From NCBI GenBank assembly GCA_016200225.1, contig JACQFD010000021.1, forward strand, positions 310,001-374,000: a DNA stretch of 64,000 nt, given 5' to 3'. Positions 1-9,171 of the stretch are shown piece by piece. How positions within the stretch are numbered: position 1 is the stretch's first letter; each line of letters opens with the position of its first letter. The notes beneath the pieces were generated by a model that saw only the letters and a program-made list of their open reading frames with translations, had not been told where the DNA came from and searched no databases. Source of the stretch: Planctomycetota bacterium. Its GTDB lineage: Bacteria; Planctomycetota; UBA1135; JACQFD01. Made by a program: the position numbers and the translations under genes.

Positions 1-764
1 TCGAATGTTGCAATTCGGTCGCCGACGCGGACGATCGGACCGTCGCCGATGACGGCATTTCCTCCCCGAGCGGCGGAACATTCCAATCCCACGATCGGTA
101 GTTTCGCGGGAATCGAGCGATTCTTTAACATTGCAAGCGCGCCGACGAATCCCGTCTCCTCCGCGCGCGTGAACGCGGCCATGAAACTACAACTATGATT
201 TGTATGAATTGCCTCCTCGATCGCGACAAGTATTGAAATGGCGCCGAGCAGATCGTCGCAGACGCGGCCGACAATGCGGTCGCCGTCGTATTCGAGCGGC
301 GGAAAATCGAACATGGCGAATTCGCCCGGGGAAGGCGCTCCCTCCCCGCGCGAAAGCGCCGTCAACACGCGGCCGCCGGTCTCGTTTACTTTAATAATCG
401 TTCCGCGGCCGGCCGGCTCGCCATTTTTCTTAAAATAACAGATCTTTTCGTTCGCGAGGCGCGCCGACGGCCAGACACGGCCGAGCAGTTCCCATTTGCC
501 GTCGGGTCCGGGCACGAGGCCCGGATGATCGAGGTGCGCGGTAAAAGCGATTGTCGGTTTGCGCGCGCCGCCGCGGCGTCCGCGAACGGAAAATATACGA
601 TTTCCGGCCCTGTCGATTTGTAATTGAATATTTTTCCGGCGATCCTTCGCAAAAGTATCGATTGCGGCGAGCACGGCGGATTCGCGGTAAGGCGCCGTCG
701 GATTGCTTAGAATAAAATGCAATACGTGATCCGTAAATTCTTCGCGGTCGAACGATGGCTTCAT
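1..764 (-). CDS. M42-type (or M20/M28-like) metallopeptidase, partial
   Basis: Read by translating the minus strand from an ATG at 764; the frame stays open for 254 codons and runs off the left edge, so the C-terminus is missing. Metal-binding blocks of the co-catalytic zinc aminopeptidase clan are visible: HLDHPG at residues 77-82, a CDD block near 169-171, and AEETGFVGA near 201-209, where the first Glu of EETG is the expected general base. Such enzymes trim peptides in the cytoplasm and are sometimes annotated as glutamyl aminopeptidases or cellulases; no signal peptide is seen. It is the last gene visible of the long minus-strand operon, 21 bases after the phosphoesterase. The fold class is clear, but the subfamily (M42 versus M20/M28) is less certain. 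Confidence 0.75.
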   Translation of the reverse strand, partial: MKPSFDREEFTDHVLHFILSNPTAPYRESAVLAAIDTFAKDRRKNIQLQIDRAGNRIFSVRGRRGGARKPTIAFTAHLDHPGLVPGPDGKWELLGRVWPSARLANEKICYFKKNGEPAGRGTIIKVNETGGRVLTALSRGEGAPSPGEFAMFDFPPLEYDGDRIVGRVCDDLLGAISILVAIEEAIHTNHSCSFMAAFTRAEETGFVGALAMLKNRSIPAKLPIVGLECSAARGGNAVIGDGPIVRVGDRIATF

Positions 765-785
765 GGAAAATGAATAATTATTAAT

Positions 786-1697
786 TTAAATTATAGAAGA
801 CTGTCGGGAATCGGGCATTCTCGGCCGAATTTCGAAAGCGTCGCCAACCGTCCAATGCGGAACGCCCACGCCCGAGTCAAGGTGCCGGACCGTCGCGCGC
901 GCGACGCCGTCCGAACATTGTAATTCGACAAAATGAAGATGCGACATCGCCGACGCGTCGAACGCGGGCGTGTGCCGCCAATATTTATGATCCGCCGGAA
1001 ACCGGTGCGCGTGCGCGCCGCCGCCGCCGGTTATTATAACAGATACCGAATCGAACCAGAATCGTTCGTACGCGTGGACGTGGCCGCAGAAAATCGCGCC
1101 GAGTTTGCGCGATTGCCGGAGGCGCGGCAGAAACGAGCGTCCGGAGAACCGGTCGTCGCCATAGGCCGTCGAATTTGTAAACGGCGCGTGATGCCACGCG
1201 GCAATTACTAATGTTATTTTCGGATCCGCGTCCGCGGCGGCGACGGCGCCCTCGATAAAACGCTCCTGTTCGTCGATCTCGGCCGCGGTCAGCGCGTTTG
1301 CGTTGGAATCGAGCAGCAGGATTCTGATATATTGAATATCGCGCGCGCCCCATCGTTTATTTGTACTTCTGGGAAACCGCTCGAGAAAGCGCCGCATGCG
1401 CATTTCCGGTTTCGCGGCTCTCGGGAACAATCCGTATGTTTCGTGATTGCCCGGGACGGCCTCGAACGCGCTTTTGTTATTATAAATGATCGCGGCGTCG
1501 CGGTCGAACGCGCGCCACGACGATTCGAAGGCGTGCGGAACGAGGTCGCCGGTGTCGAGAATGAGATCGGGACGCGCCGCGGCGGCGGCTTCGAATATCC
1601 GGCGGCGCGCCGATTCGTTTCGCGAACGGGGATCGAACCAAAGCGGCCGCCGGTGATCGCCGAATACGATAATTCGAATTGCTTCGTTCGCGGCCAT
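786..1697 (-). CDS. calcineurin-like metallophosphoesterase
   Basis: A 303-residue protein with the metallophosphoesterase metal-ligand blocks in order: GDH near residues 13-15, GDLV near 50-53, GNHE at 83-86, a WHHAPF block in the middle, and GHVHAYER near two-thirds of the length. The first block reads GD rather than the usual DxH, and the GHVHAYER block resembles purple-acid-phosphatase-like members. It hydrolyses a phosphomonoester or phosphodiester, but the substrate cannot be read from sequence. There is no obvious signal peptide. It lies 57 bases downstream of the amidohydrolase gene and 21 upstream of the peptidase, so it is probably the penultimate visible gene of the operon. Confidence 0.8.
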   Translation of the reverse strand: MAANEAIRIIVFGDHRRPLWFDPRSRNESARRRIFEAAAAARPDLILDTGDLVPHAFESSWRAFDRDAAIIYNNKSAFEAVPGNHETYGLFPRAAKPEMRMRRFLERFPRSTNKRWGARDIQYIRILLLDSNANALTAAEIDEQERFIEGAVAAADADPKITLVIAAWHHAPFTNSTAYGDDRFSGRSFLPRLRQSRKLGAIFCGHVHAYERFWFDSVSVIITGGGGAHAHRFPADHKYWRHTPAFDASAMSHLHFVELQCSDGVARATVRHLDSGVGVPHWTVGDAFEIRPRMPDSRQSSII

Positions 1698-1754
1698 CGG
1701 AAATTGAACTATATTACGACTCGCGCGCAGCGGCCGGAATTGTTAATGATCAAT

Positions 1755-2615
1755 TTATAATTTAAACAAGCGCGCGGCGTTTTTGTAAAGTACACTTTCC
1801 CGAACGTCTTCCGCGAGCGGCAGCGCGCGAAAAGCGGACACGTTCGCGGCGATGTCGCGCACGCCCGGACTCGGCCAGTCGGTTCCGAATAAAATCTTTT
1901 CGGAGAGTTCCGAAAACCGCGGAAAATATTCGAGCAGCGTCTTCGGCGGGATCCCGGAGCAATCGGCCCAAAGATTTTTGTGCCTTCTTAATAAAAAAAA
2001 CGCGGCTTCCGCCCAAAGCGGGCGGCCGAGATGCGCCAAAACGAATGTAACTTTTGGAAAATCGAGGCAAACGTCGTCGAGCGGCATCGGATCGCCGAGG
2101 CGCGAGCGCGCGCCGGGGAATATGGACGTTCCGGTGTGTATCATGATCGGAATTTGATATTCCGCCGCTTTTTCATAAATCGCGCGCAGGGCCTCGTTTC
2201 CTCTTTGATAATCGTCGATTTGAAATTGTTGATGCGGCGGATGGAGTTTTATTAACGATAATTTCAAACCGCCGCACAGGCGGTCCATCTGTTCTTTCGC
2301 GTCGGCGGCATTTCGGACGAGGCGCGGGTGGACGCCGCCGCACGCGATAAGCCGGCCGGGATGCGCGTCGCGGTATTTGGCGACGAAGTCATTTGTAGCG
2401 TTCGTGAAGCCCATCAAATCCGGACTCGGATAATTTATCAACACCGCGCGCTCGACGCCGCATCGATCGAGATAACGCACGAGCTCGTCGGGATCGCTCA
2501 TGACCTTTTCGAGCCATTCCGCGTCGGGACGCCGGTCGACCCACGAAGCCCGGACGTCCGGTTTCAATTCGTTCCAAGGTTGAACGTGAATATGTGCGTC
2601 GATCGCTTTAGTCAC
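1755..2615 (-). CDS. amidohydrolase-superfamily TIM-barrel hydrolase (amidohydrolase 2 type)
   Basis: A 286-residue enzyme with the amidohydrolase_2 layout: a DAHIHV metal block at the N-terminus, an HTG block near the middle, LAHLGRP, and GTDWPS near the C-terminus carrying the catalytic aspartate. Relatives hydrolyse lactones or decarboxylate aromatic acids; the substrate is not determinable here. The start is a GTG at 2615, immediately before the conserved block. Its stop is about 57 bases from the phosphoesterase gene and it follows the 3-hydroxyacyl-CoA dehydrogenase by 29 bases. In this operon a sugar-acid lactonase or related hydrolase is plausible, but a clearer fuconolactonase candidate lies at 18945-19772. 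Confidence 0.8.
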   Translation of the reverse strand: MTKAIDAHIHVQPWNELKPDVRASWVDRRPDAEWLEKVMSDPDELVRYLDRCGVERAVLINYPSPDLMGFTNATNDFVAKYRDAHPGRLIACGGVHPRLVRNAADAKEQMDRLCGGLKLSLIKLHPPHQQFQIDDYQRGNEALRAIYEKAAEYQIPIMIHTGTSIFPGARSRLGDPMPLDDVCLDFPKVTFVLAHLGRPLWAEAAFFLLRRHKNLWADCSGIPPKTLLEYFPRFSELSEKILFGTDWPSPGVRDIAANVSAFRALPLAEDVRESVLYKNAARLFKL

Positions 2616-2644
2616 GAGAATTTACTAATCCGAGGCGTCGTTCG

Positions 2645-3511
2645 CTACTTTTGTGGATAATTATAGAAACCCTTGCCGGATTTTCGTCCGAGTTTTCCCT
2701 CGGCGACCATTTGTTTTAATAATTCCGGCGGGCGGAATTGTTCGCCGACGGCGCGATGTAAATATTCCGCAATCGCGAGCCGAACGTCGAGACCGACGAG
2801 ATCCGTCAATTCGAGCGGACCCATCGGATGCCCGTATCCGAGTTTCATCGCCGTGTCGATGTCGGCGGCCGTCGCGACGTCGGCTTCGACCATGCGGATC
2901 GCTTCGACGCCGAGCATGATGCCGAGGCGCGACGAAGCGAAACCCGGAGAATCTTTAACTAATATTGGAGTTTTGCCGATCGATTCCGCGAAGGCGCGCG
3001 ATTTCTCAATTGTATCATCCGACGTGAGTTCGCCGCGCACGATCTCAAGCAGTTGCATGCGCGGCACCGGATTGAAAAAATGCATGCCGATGAAACGCGC
3101 GGGATTGCTCACGGCGTCGGCGATTTGTGTAATCGAGAGCGACGACGTATTGGTTGCAAGTATCGCGTCGGCCGCCGCCGAGCCGGCGATCCGGCGAAAC
3201 ACGCTTTTCTTTAAATCTAACTTTTCAGGAATGGCCTCGATGACGAGATCGGCTCCCCGCACGGCCAGATCAAGATCGGCGGTGATTTTGGCGTTTTTTA
3301 ACGTAAACGCGCGCTCCTCGGCCGTGGCTTTCTTCAGCTCGACCGCTTTGTCGAGCGTTTTATTAATATTATCCAATCCGCGCTGCGCGAGATCGGGCGT
3401 CACATCATACAAATACGTTTCGCGTCCCGAGGCGGCGCACACCTGCGCGATGCCGCTGCCCATCGTGCCGGCGCCGAGGACCGCGATTTTTTGGATTGTC
3501 GACTGGCTCAA
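2645..3511 (-). CDS. 3-hydroxyacyl-CoA / 3-hydroxybutyryl-CoA dehydrogenase
   Basis: NAD-dependent 3-hydroxyacyl-CoA dehydrogenase of the short, single-domain-pair type. The Rossmann motif GAGTMGSGIAQ begins about ten residues in, then come ATNTSSLS and HFFNPVP with the catalytic His, and a C-terminal dimerisation domain ending in GKLGRKSGKGFYNY. No ATG is in frame between the preceding gene and the Rossmann motif. I chose the TTG at 3511, which gives 288 residues, the normal family length; a GTG at 3565 is the alternative. The reading frame upstream of 3577 only mirrors the GH5 gene. It oxidises (S)-3-hydroxyacyl-CoA in the cytoplasm, so its job in this sugar locus is not obvious. Confidence 0.88.
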   Translation of the reverse strand: MSQSTIQKIAVLGAGTMGSGIAQVCAASGRETYLYDVTPDLAQRGLDNINKTLDKAVELKKATAEERAFTLKNAKITADLDLAVRGADLVIEAIPEKLDLKKSVFRRIAGSAAADAILATNTSSLSITQIADAVSNPARFIGMHFFNPVPRMQLLEIVRGELTSDDTIEKSRAFAESIGKTPILVKDSPGFASSRLGIMLGVEAIRMVEADVATAADIDTAMKLGYGHPMGPLELTDLVGLDVRLAIAEYLHRAVGEQFRPPELLKQMVAEGKLGRKSGKGFYNYPQK

Positions 3512-3576
3512 TGGAGTTTTGTTGTTCGTCGGCCAAATCGTAGCCCATCGCCCGCGCCGATCCACGCCGAACTTGG

Positions 3577-4737
3577 TCAATTCGATCGCGTCGCGGCGTC
3601 GTCGGGCGCGCGCAATCCGAGCGATGCGCAGGCCGCGGCGTCCGGATTCCGGCGCCGGTCGACGAGTCCAAAACTCGCGTGATACTCCCAATACGCCCAC
3701 GGAATCACGTTCGCTTCGAACAATTCGCGCGCGTCGCGCAGCCAATGATAACGATCCGCCCTCGGTGCGTTTTTCTTATAAACGCCGAATTCGCCGCAAA
3801 ATATATGAACTCCGTTTCGCCGCGCCCACGCGGCCGCGCGCGCAATTGTAGTTTCGAGCGACATCCGCGAGACGCGCTCGTTGCCGTATTTTCGTAATTC
3901 CAATTCGACGGCGCGCTTCGACTCGTCGCCCGCCGCGTTCGCCAACGATCGTTCGATCGCTAATTGTACATTTTCGGGCGTTCCGGGATAGGGCACCCCT
4001 TCGAGCATTTTCCACAAATCGAGCCCCCACGTCGCGCCCTGATGCGTAAAGAACACCGGCTCGTAAAAGTGAAATGTATATATAACGTTCGGGTCTGGCA
4101 CTTTTGTTACTTCGGTCAGGCCGCCGACGGTGCTCCAGTTCGCGCCCTGGAGCACGAGCGTGAGCGCCGGAGCGCCGTCGCGCGCCGCCGCCCAGAATTT
4201 ATGTAATGCCTCGTTCCACGCCGCCGTCTGAAAACCGACGGGCTCGTTTAATAATTCGAATAATGTCAATTTCGCGTCGCGCGACGCCAGATGGCGCGCC
4301 ACGGCGTTCAGAAACAGCGCGTATTGTGTTACTAACGATTTCGAAGCCGCGAGTTTTTCGACCCACGGCACGACCGGGTGCATGTCGACGATCACGGCGA
4401 GTCCCGCCGATTGTAAACGATCGATCGCCGCGTCGAGAATCGCCATCCGGTCGGCCCGCATGCCCGACCCGTCCTGTAAAATCGCCGGGTCCACGGGCAA
4501 TCGTATGAAATCGAAGCCCAGCGCGGCCATTTGATTAAAATCGGCCTCGTGAAATGTATTATTAAATATTTCGTCCGTCGGCTGCGCCTGCGCGAACCAA
4601 TGCGCCAGATTGAGCCCGCGGCGCAGCGGCCGCGCCGCGAGAACCGCCGGCTTCGCGAAACCGTGCGTGGGCGCCGAGGCGCAGGACGCGGCGCACGCCG
4701 CGAAAATACAAATCGAAAGTCTAATGAATAATTTCAC
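3577..4737 (-). CDS. exported GH5-type glycoside hydrolase (cellulase family A)
   Basis: A 386-residue exported TIM-barrel glycosidase. The N-terminus is a signal peptide ending in a cysteine-rich AASCAS stretch typical of lipoprotein or Sec export. The catalytic acid/base sits in LFELLNEPVG and the nucleophile in CGEFGVYKK, the standard GH5 pair on beta-strands 4 and 7; HMHP-like and HFYEP blocks are also present (here DMHPVVP and TFHFYEP). Retaining beta-glycosidase activity on a glucan, mannan or similar chain is expected, but the subfamily is not clear. Translation starts with GTG. It follows the malate/lactate dehydrogenase gene by 30 bases and precedes the acyl-CoA dehydrogenase gene in the same operon. 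Confidence 0.85.
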   Translation of the reverse strand: MKLFIRLSICIFAACAASCASAPTHGFAKPAVLAARPLRRGLNLAHWFAQAQPTDEIFNNTFHEADFNQMAALGFDFIRLPVDPAILQDGSGMRADRMAILDAAIDRLQSAGLAVIVDMHPVVPWVEKLAASKSLVTQYALFLNAVARHLASRDAKLTLFELLNEPVGFQTAAWNEALHKFWAAARDGAPALTLVLQGANWSTVGGLTEVTKVPDPNVIYTFHFYEPVFFTHQGATWGLDLWKMLEGVPYPGTPENVQLAIERSLANAAGDESKRAVELELRKYGNERVSRMSLETTIARAAAWARRNGVHIFCGEFGVYKKNAPRADRYHWLRDARELFEANVIPWAYWEYHASFGLVDRRRNPDAAACASLGLRAPDDAATRSN

Positions 4738-4767
4738 GTTGTTTTTGATATGTTAATTATTGTTCTA

Positions 4768-5859
4768 TCAATCGAATTTCGCGCCGATGCGCGCGGCGAT
4801 GTCGCGCAGATCGTCGACGACCGGCATGAGCACCGGCACGCCCGAAACGGCGCGCTCGCGCTCCGCCTCGCGCTCCGGATCGCCCGGAATGACGACGCCC
4901 GGCGAACCCGGCATCGGTTTCGTCGCTCGAAATGTACGAATCCAATCGTCGATTTGTTTCTTAAATTCGTCGGGATCGATGAATGCATCGATTCGCATCG
5001 CGCCGAAGAAATGTCCGATTCCTTTGCCGACGCTCCGTTTTGGAATTTCCTGCCGAAGCGCGAACGGCGGCGCCCACGGACCCCAGTTCGCGCCGCTCAG
5101 AACACAACATAAAATATCGACCATCGACGCGAGGCAGTATCCTTTATGTCCGCCCATTTCGCGAAAACTACCAAGCGGAAGCATCGCGCCGCCGTCGATC
5201 ATATCATTTGGATTCTCCGCGTCGCCGCCGAGCCGGTCGATCGCCCAGCCGCGCGGAATTGTATCATTCCGCCGCTTCGCGATTTCGATCTTACCATAAG
5301 CGCACGCGCTCGTCGCCATGTCGATGACGATCGCCGGCTCGACTTTTCCCGGGAACGCGATCGCGATCGGATTCGTGCCGAGCATGCGTTCGGCGCCCCA
5401 GAGCGGAGCAACGAGTTTTGTAGTATTCGTCATTGCCCAGCCGATTTGATCGCGCTTCAGCGCCTCCAATACATAATATCCGGCGATTCCATAATGATTG
5501 GTATTGCTAACGCTAACCCAGCCGCTCCCGACGGCGTCGGCCTTGTCCATCGCGATTTTATTAGCTTTCGGCCCGACCACGAGACCGAGGCCGTTGTCGC
5601 CGTCGACCGTCGCCGTACTCGGCGATTCGCGAATAATCTTAATATTCGGCCGCGGATTGATCCGGCTTAAGGTTAACATGTCAAAATAAGTATGAAGCCG
5701 GGCGACGCCGTGCGAATCGATGCCGCGCAGATCGGCGCGCGCGAGCACGTCGGCCGCGAGGCGCGCGTCGTCCTCGGGAACTCCGAAGTGCGCGAACATG
5801 CGGACGACGAATTGATGTAAATGCCCGATTGGATATGTGATGCTCGCGGTTTCGCTCAT
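4768..5859 (-). CDS. malate/L-lactate/ureidoglycolate dehydrogenase family (Ldh2/ComC)
   Basis: A 363-residue NAD(P)-dependent 2-hydroxyacid dehydrogenase of the malate/L-sulfolactate/ureidoglycolate family, which has its own fold unrelated to ordinary lactate dehydrogenases. Diagnostic blocks are RGIDSHGVARL near residues 49-59, the catalytic NTNHYGIAGYY near the middle, and the C-terminal MGGHKGYCLASMVDIL. It oxidises an (S)-2-hydroxyacid such as L-lactate or malate in the cytoplasm. The fucose route of the divergent operon is expected to release L-lactate, so lactate-to-pyruvate oxidation is a reasonable but unproven role. It lies 55 bases from the LhgO-like gene and 30 from the GH5 gene. 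Confidence 0.87.
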   Translation of the reverse strand: MSETASITYPIGHLHQFVVRMFAHFGVPEDDARLAADVLARADLRGIDSHGVARLHTYFDMLTLSRINPRPNIKIIRESPSTATVDGDNGLGLVVGPKANKIAMDKADAVGSGWVSVSNTNHYGIAGYYVLEALKRDQIGWAMTNTTKLVAPLWGAERMLGTNPIAIAFPGKVEPAIVIDMATSACAYGKIEIAKRRNDTIPRGWAIDRLGGDAENPNDMIDGGAMLPLGSFREMGGHKGYCLASMVDILCCVLSGANWGPWAPPFALRQEIPKRSVGKGIGHFFGAMRIDAFIDPDEFKKQIDDWIRTFRATKPMPGSPGVVIPGDPEREAERERAVSGVPVLMPVVDDLRDIAARIGAKFD

Positions 5860-5914
5860 GGTGCGGGCGTTTTTGTTAAATTATTTGAACGTTTAGTAAA
5901 TTATTATATATAAA

Positions 5915-7117
5915 TCATGCGGTCAGCCGCGCGGCCGCGCGTTCCGCGATGATTTTACCGATGTTCAACGACGCCGTCGCCGCCGGCGACGGCGCGTTCA
6001 AAACATGAATGATTCCGCCGCCCTCCTGAATCTTAAAATCATCCACGAGATCGCCGTCGGGCGCGACGGCCTGCGCGCGGATCCCCGCGGGCGCGGGCGA
6101 AAGATCGGATTCGCGTATTTCCGGAATCAAACCTTGCAGCGCGCGCGTGAACGCTTTCTTACTGAACGAACGCCACATTTCGCCGAGGCCCATGCGCCAG
6201 TGCTTCCGCGCCATCCGCCTGAATCCCGGATAACCGAGCGTTTCGAAAAGATCCTTTATATTAATATCCGTCTTTTTGTAACCTTCGCGCGCGAACGCGA
6301 GCACGGCGTTCGGACCGCACTCGACATGTCCGCCGATCATCCGGGTGAAATGCACGCCGAGAAAAGGAAACTTCGGATCCGGAACGGGATAGATCAAGTT
6401 CTTACACAAGAATCTCCGGGACTCCGCCACTTCATAATATTCTCCGCGGAACGGTATGATTTTCGCCTCCGGACGCGCGCCCGACATCGCCGCGACGCGG
6501 TCGCAGTGCAATCCGGCGCAATTAACGATTAAATCGGCCGCGAATTCGCCTTTATTCGTATGAACCACCGGATCCCCGCCCGCGCGCCCGATCGAGAGCG
6601 CCGCGTGCGCGAGCCGGACGCCGTGGCCCGCCGATTTGATAGCATCCGACAGTTTTGCGCAGACGGCCGCGTAATTTACAATTCCCGATTCGGGCACGCG
6701 GATCGCGCGGACTCCGCGCGCGTGCGGCTCGAGTTCGCGCAAACGCTCGGGACCGATCATTTCACATTTCACGCCATTCGCGGTTCCGCGTTCGAGAATC
6801 CGATCGAGCGCCGGAATTTCGCCGTCCGATTTTGCAATAATAACTTTTCCGCAGATTTCGAATTGTATATTAAATTTCTGGCAAAATTCCTGCATCGCGA
6901 GCTTTCCCGCGCGGCAGTTCACGGCTTTCAACGATCCCGGTTTATAATAAATACCGGTGTGGAGCACGCCCGAATTGCGGCCGGTCTGATGCAGCGCGAC
7001 CGCGTCCTCCTTTTCCAATACAATAATTTCGAGATCGAGCCCGCGAAGGCATAATTGATATGCCGTCGCGAGCCCGACGATGCCGCCGCCGATTATTACA
7101 ATTTTCTTACTTTTCAT
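5915..7117 (-). CDS. lhgO: L-2-hydroxyglutarate oxidase-like FAD dehydrogenase
   Basis: A 400-residue FAD-dependent oxidoreductase of the DAO superfamily. The dinucleotide motif GGGIVGLATAYQL begins at residue 9, followed by HQTGRNSGVLHTGIYY, a strongly characteristic LhgO block, and the FRGEYYEV and GPNAVLAF blocks further on. The family oxidises L-2-hydroxyglutarate to 2-oxoglutarate, passing electrons to the quinone pool. The reading frame is open further upstream, but the ATG at 7117 puts the FAD motif at the right distance and makes an 11-base overlap with the preceding GH29 gene, so the pair is probably translationally coupled. In this locus it could act on a different 2-hydroxyacid. 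Confidence 0.87.
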   Translation of the reverse strand: MKSKKIVIIGGGIVGLATAYQLCLRGLDLEIIVLEKEDAVALHQTGRNSGVLHTGIYYKPGSLKAVNCRAGKLAMQEFCQKFNIQFEICGKVIIAKSDGEIPALDRILERGTANGVKCEMIGPERLRELEPHARGVRAIRVPESGIVNYAAVCAKLSDAIKSAGHGVRLAHAALSIGRAGGDPVVHTNKGEFAADLIVNCAGLHCDRVAAMSGARPEAKIIPFRGEYYEVAESRRFLCKNLIYPVPDPKFPFLGVHFTRMIGGHVECGPNAVLAFAREGYKKTDINIKDLFETLGYPGFRRMARKHWRMGLGEMWRSFSKKAFTRALQGLIPEIRESDLSPAPAGIRAQAVAPDGDLVDDFKIQEGGGIIHVLNAPSPAATASLNIGKIIAERAAARLTA

Positions 7118-9167
7118 GCGAGAGCGCGGCCTTCGAAACGGGCGTGAGCGGCTGCCCGGTCTGCGCCCACTTGAGATCCAATCCGAAATCGCCTCCGCCG
7201 TTGAACCACGATACTTCAATTCGATGCGCGCCCGCCGCGAGAGGCGCCGCGCCGGTGGCGATCGCCATGGGGTGCAGACCGTCATTATTAACAACGACAT
7301 GGCCGTCGATCGTTAAGATCGCGCCGTCGTCGGCTCCGAGCGCGAACTGATACATTTCGTCGGCCGGAACCGCGAGCCAGCCCGACATTCGCATGCAAAC
7401 GTGCGCGCGTCGCGCCTCCTTCGGAATTTGAATCGAATCTTCGACGCCGTTCGACGTCGGTTTTTGTAGTTTACTAAAATCGGGGACTTTGTCGAACGCG
7501 CCGTCGAAACATTGATATCGAACGCCCGGCTCGCACGCGCCCGGATTGCCCGCGGCCCACGGTTTGACTTTGGTAAATTGACGATCCGCGATTTCGGCGA
7601 CCGGTTTGCCGTCGTGAAACGCACGCGCTTTGATTCGAATTGTGCGATCGAGACCGATGGATCCTTTATATTCGGCGGACTCCGCGGCGGGATTCGATCC
7701 GTCGACGGTGAAACGAACGGTCAGGCCCTTCGATTCGCATGCGATCTTGACGTCGGCCGTGTTTACAAATTGGTCGCTGTCCGCCTCGATGATCGGCGTC
7801 TTATAAACGATCGGTTTTCCTTTAGTTTCCAATACGACCACCGGGCAGGTCGCGGACGCCGGCGCCGCCGGGAGTTGAATTGTTAGATTTCCATCCTGCC
7901 AGCTCGTTTCGAATTTCTTCGACGGATCCGCGAGCAGCCAGGCCGGTTTGTCGTATTTGTTGCCAAGTCCGGGAATCACGAGTCTGCCGTCGGCCGGCCA
8001 GTCGAATATGTGAAAATAAAGTTTCGTGTCGGCGCCAGACTGCTTTTGCGTACAGCGGCCGAACGCGAGCGAATCGAACGGACTGGCCGTCGTGCCATAA
8101 ATCGATTCGCCGTTCGCGCGCGTCCAGTCGCCGATGCGCGCGAGGCGCTCCACCGACTCCGGTGGAAACTCGCCGTTGCCCATCGGGCCGATATTCAACA
8201 AAAAATTCCCGCCTTTCGAGGCGATGTCGCAGAGTTTACGTATCAAATCCTCCGCGGATTTGAAGTGTTTGTCGTGGCTGTTATATCCCCAGTTGTCGTT
8301 CATCGTCATGCACGTTTCCCAGTCGACGCCCGGCAGGCCCGTCGAGGGAATCTCCTGTTCCGGAGTGCCGTAATCGCCCGCGAACCCGGCGTCGGACATT
8401 CCGCCCATGCCGCCGCGGCCCTTGTCCACGCGATTGTTAATTATCAAATCCGGCCGCAGTTTTCTGCATAAATCGTACAACGCCTGTCCGTGCCCGTGGT
8501 TCCACGTGTTTTCCCATTCGCCGTCGAACCATAACACTCCGATGTCCTTGAATGTTGTCAACAGTTCGGAAATTTGATTGCTCAACTGTTGAACATAACG
8601 ATTAAAATCCGCGCCTTCCGTCGGCCGTTTTTCCCAATCGCGGCGCGGAAGATAGTCGGGATGATGCCAGTCCATGATGGAATGATAGAAACATAATTTT
8701 ATGCCCTCTTTTTTGCACGCCGCGTCCAGTTCTTTGAGAATATCGCGGTGGAACGGCGTCGACATTACGTTGTATTTGGTATATTTCGAATCCCAAAGAC
8801 AAAATCCGTCGTGATGCTTGCTGGTGATAACAATATATTTCATTCCCGCGTTTTTCGCCATTCGCGCCCACGCTCCCGCGTCGAATTTAATAGGATTGAA
8901 TTGATCTAAAAACTTCTCGTACGTCTCGACGGGAATATGCGCGGTGTTCATGATCCATTCGCCGTGGTGCGTATCCTTCCCCCACGTGCCCGCGGGTACC
9001 GCATAGAGCCCCCAGTGTATAAACATTCCGAACCGCGCCTCGCGCCACCATTCCATGCGCGCGTCCCTGTCGTCCTGCGAATGATTTATATTTGAAACGG
9101 CGGCGCGGTTCGAGGCGCATGTCGCGAGCAGCGTCGAAAGACAAATTGTTAGTATCGATTTTTTCAT
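7107..9167 (-). CDS. exported GH29 alpha-L-fucosidase with C-terminal CHB/HEX-like and PA14-like modules
   Basis: A 686-residue exported fucosidase. After a signal peptide, the GH29 barrel shows FGMFIHWGLYAVP near its start, the KYIVITSKHHDGFCLWDS block, and VLWFDGEWENTW containing the catalytic nucleophile aspartate. A short Ig-like module resembling chitobiase C-terminal domains follows the barrel, and the last 130 or so residues look like a PA14-type carbohydrate-binding module. It should release terminal alpha-L-fucose from glycans outside the cytoplasm. I chose the ATG at 9167, four bases after the stop of the GH116-type gene, over a start 24 bases upstream. The end overlaps the LhgO-like gene by 11 bases. 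Confidence 0.92.
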   Translation of the reverse strand: MKKSILTICLSTLLATCASNRAAVSNINHSQDDRDARMEWWREARFGMFIHWGLYAVPAGTWGKDTHHGEWIMNTAHIPVETYEKFLDQFNPIKFDAGAWARMAKNAGMKYIVITSKHHDGFCLWDSKYTKYNVMSTPFHRDILKELDAACKKEGIKLCFYHSIMDWHHPDYLPRRDWEKRPTEGADFNRYVQQLSNQISELLTTFKDIGVLWFDGEWENTWNHGHGQALYDLCRKLRPDLIINNRVDKGRGGMGGMSDAGFAGDYGTPEQEIPSTGLPGVDWETCMTMNDNWGYNSHDKHFKSAEDLIRKLCDIASKGGNFLLNIGPMGNGEFPPESVERLARIGDWTRANGESIYGTTASPFDSLAFGRCTQKQSGADTKLYFHIFDWPADGRLVIPGLGNKYDKPAWLLADPSKKFETSWQDGNLTIQLPAAPASATCPVVVLETKGKPIVYKTPIIEADSDQFVNTADVKIACESKGLTVRFTVDGSNPAAESAEYKGSIGLDRTIRIKARAFHDGKPVAEIADRQFTKVKPWAAGNPGACEPGVRYQCFDGAFDKVPDFSKLQKPTSNGVEDSIQIPKEARRAHVCMRMSGWLAVPADEMYQFALGADDGAILTIDGHVVVNNDGLHPMAIATGAAPLAAGAHRIEVSWFNGGGDFGLDLKWAQTGQPLTPVSKAALSHEK

Positions 9168-9171
9168 GATC

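Noticed and set aside
2673-3851. Open plus-strand frame of 392 codons opposite the hydroxyacyl-CoA dehydrogenase gene
   Set aside because: The opposite strand has a complete enzyme with all motifs; the plus-strand translation is low-complexity Ser/Arg-rich without any domain.
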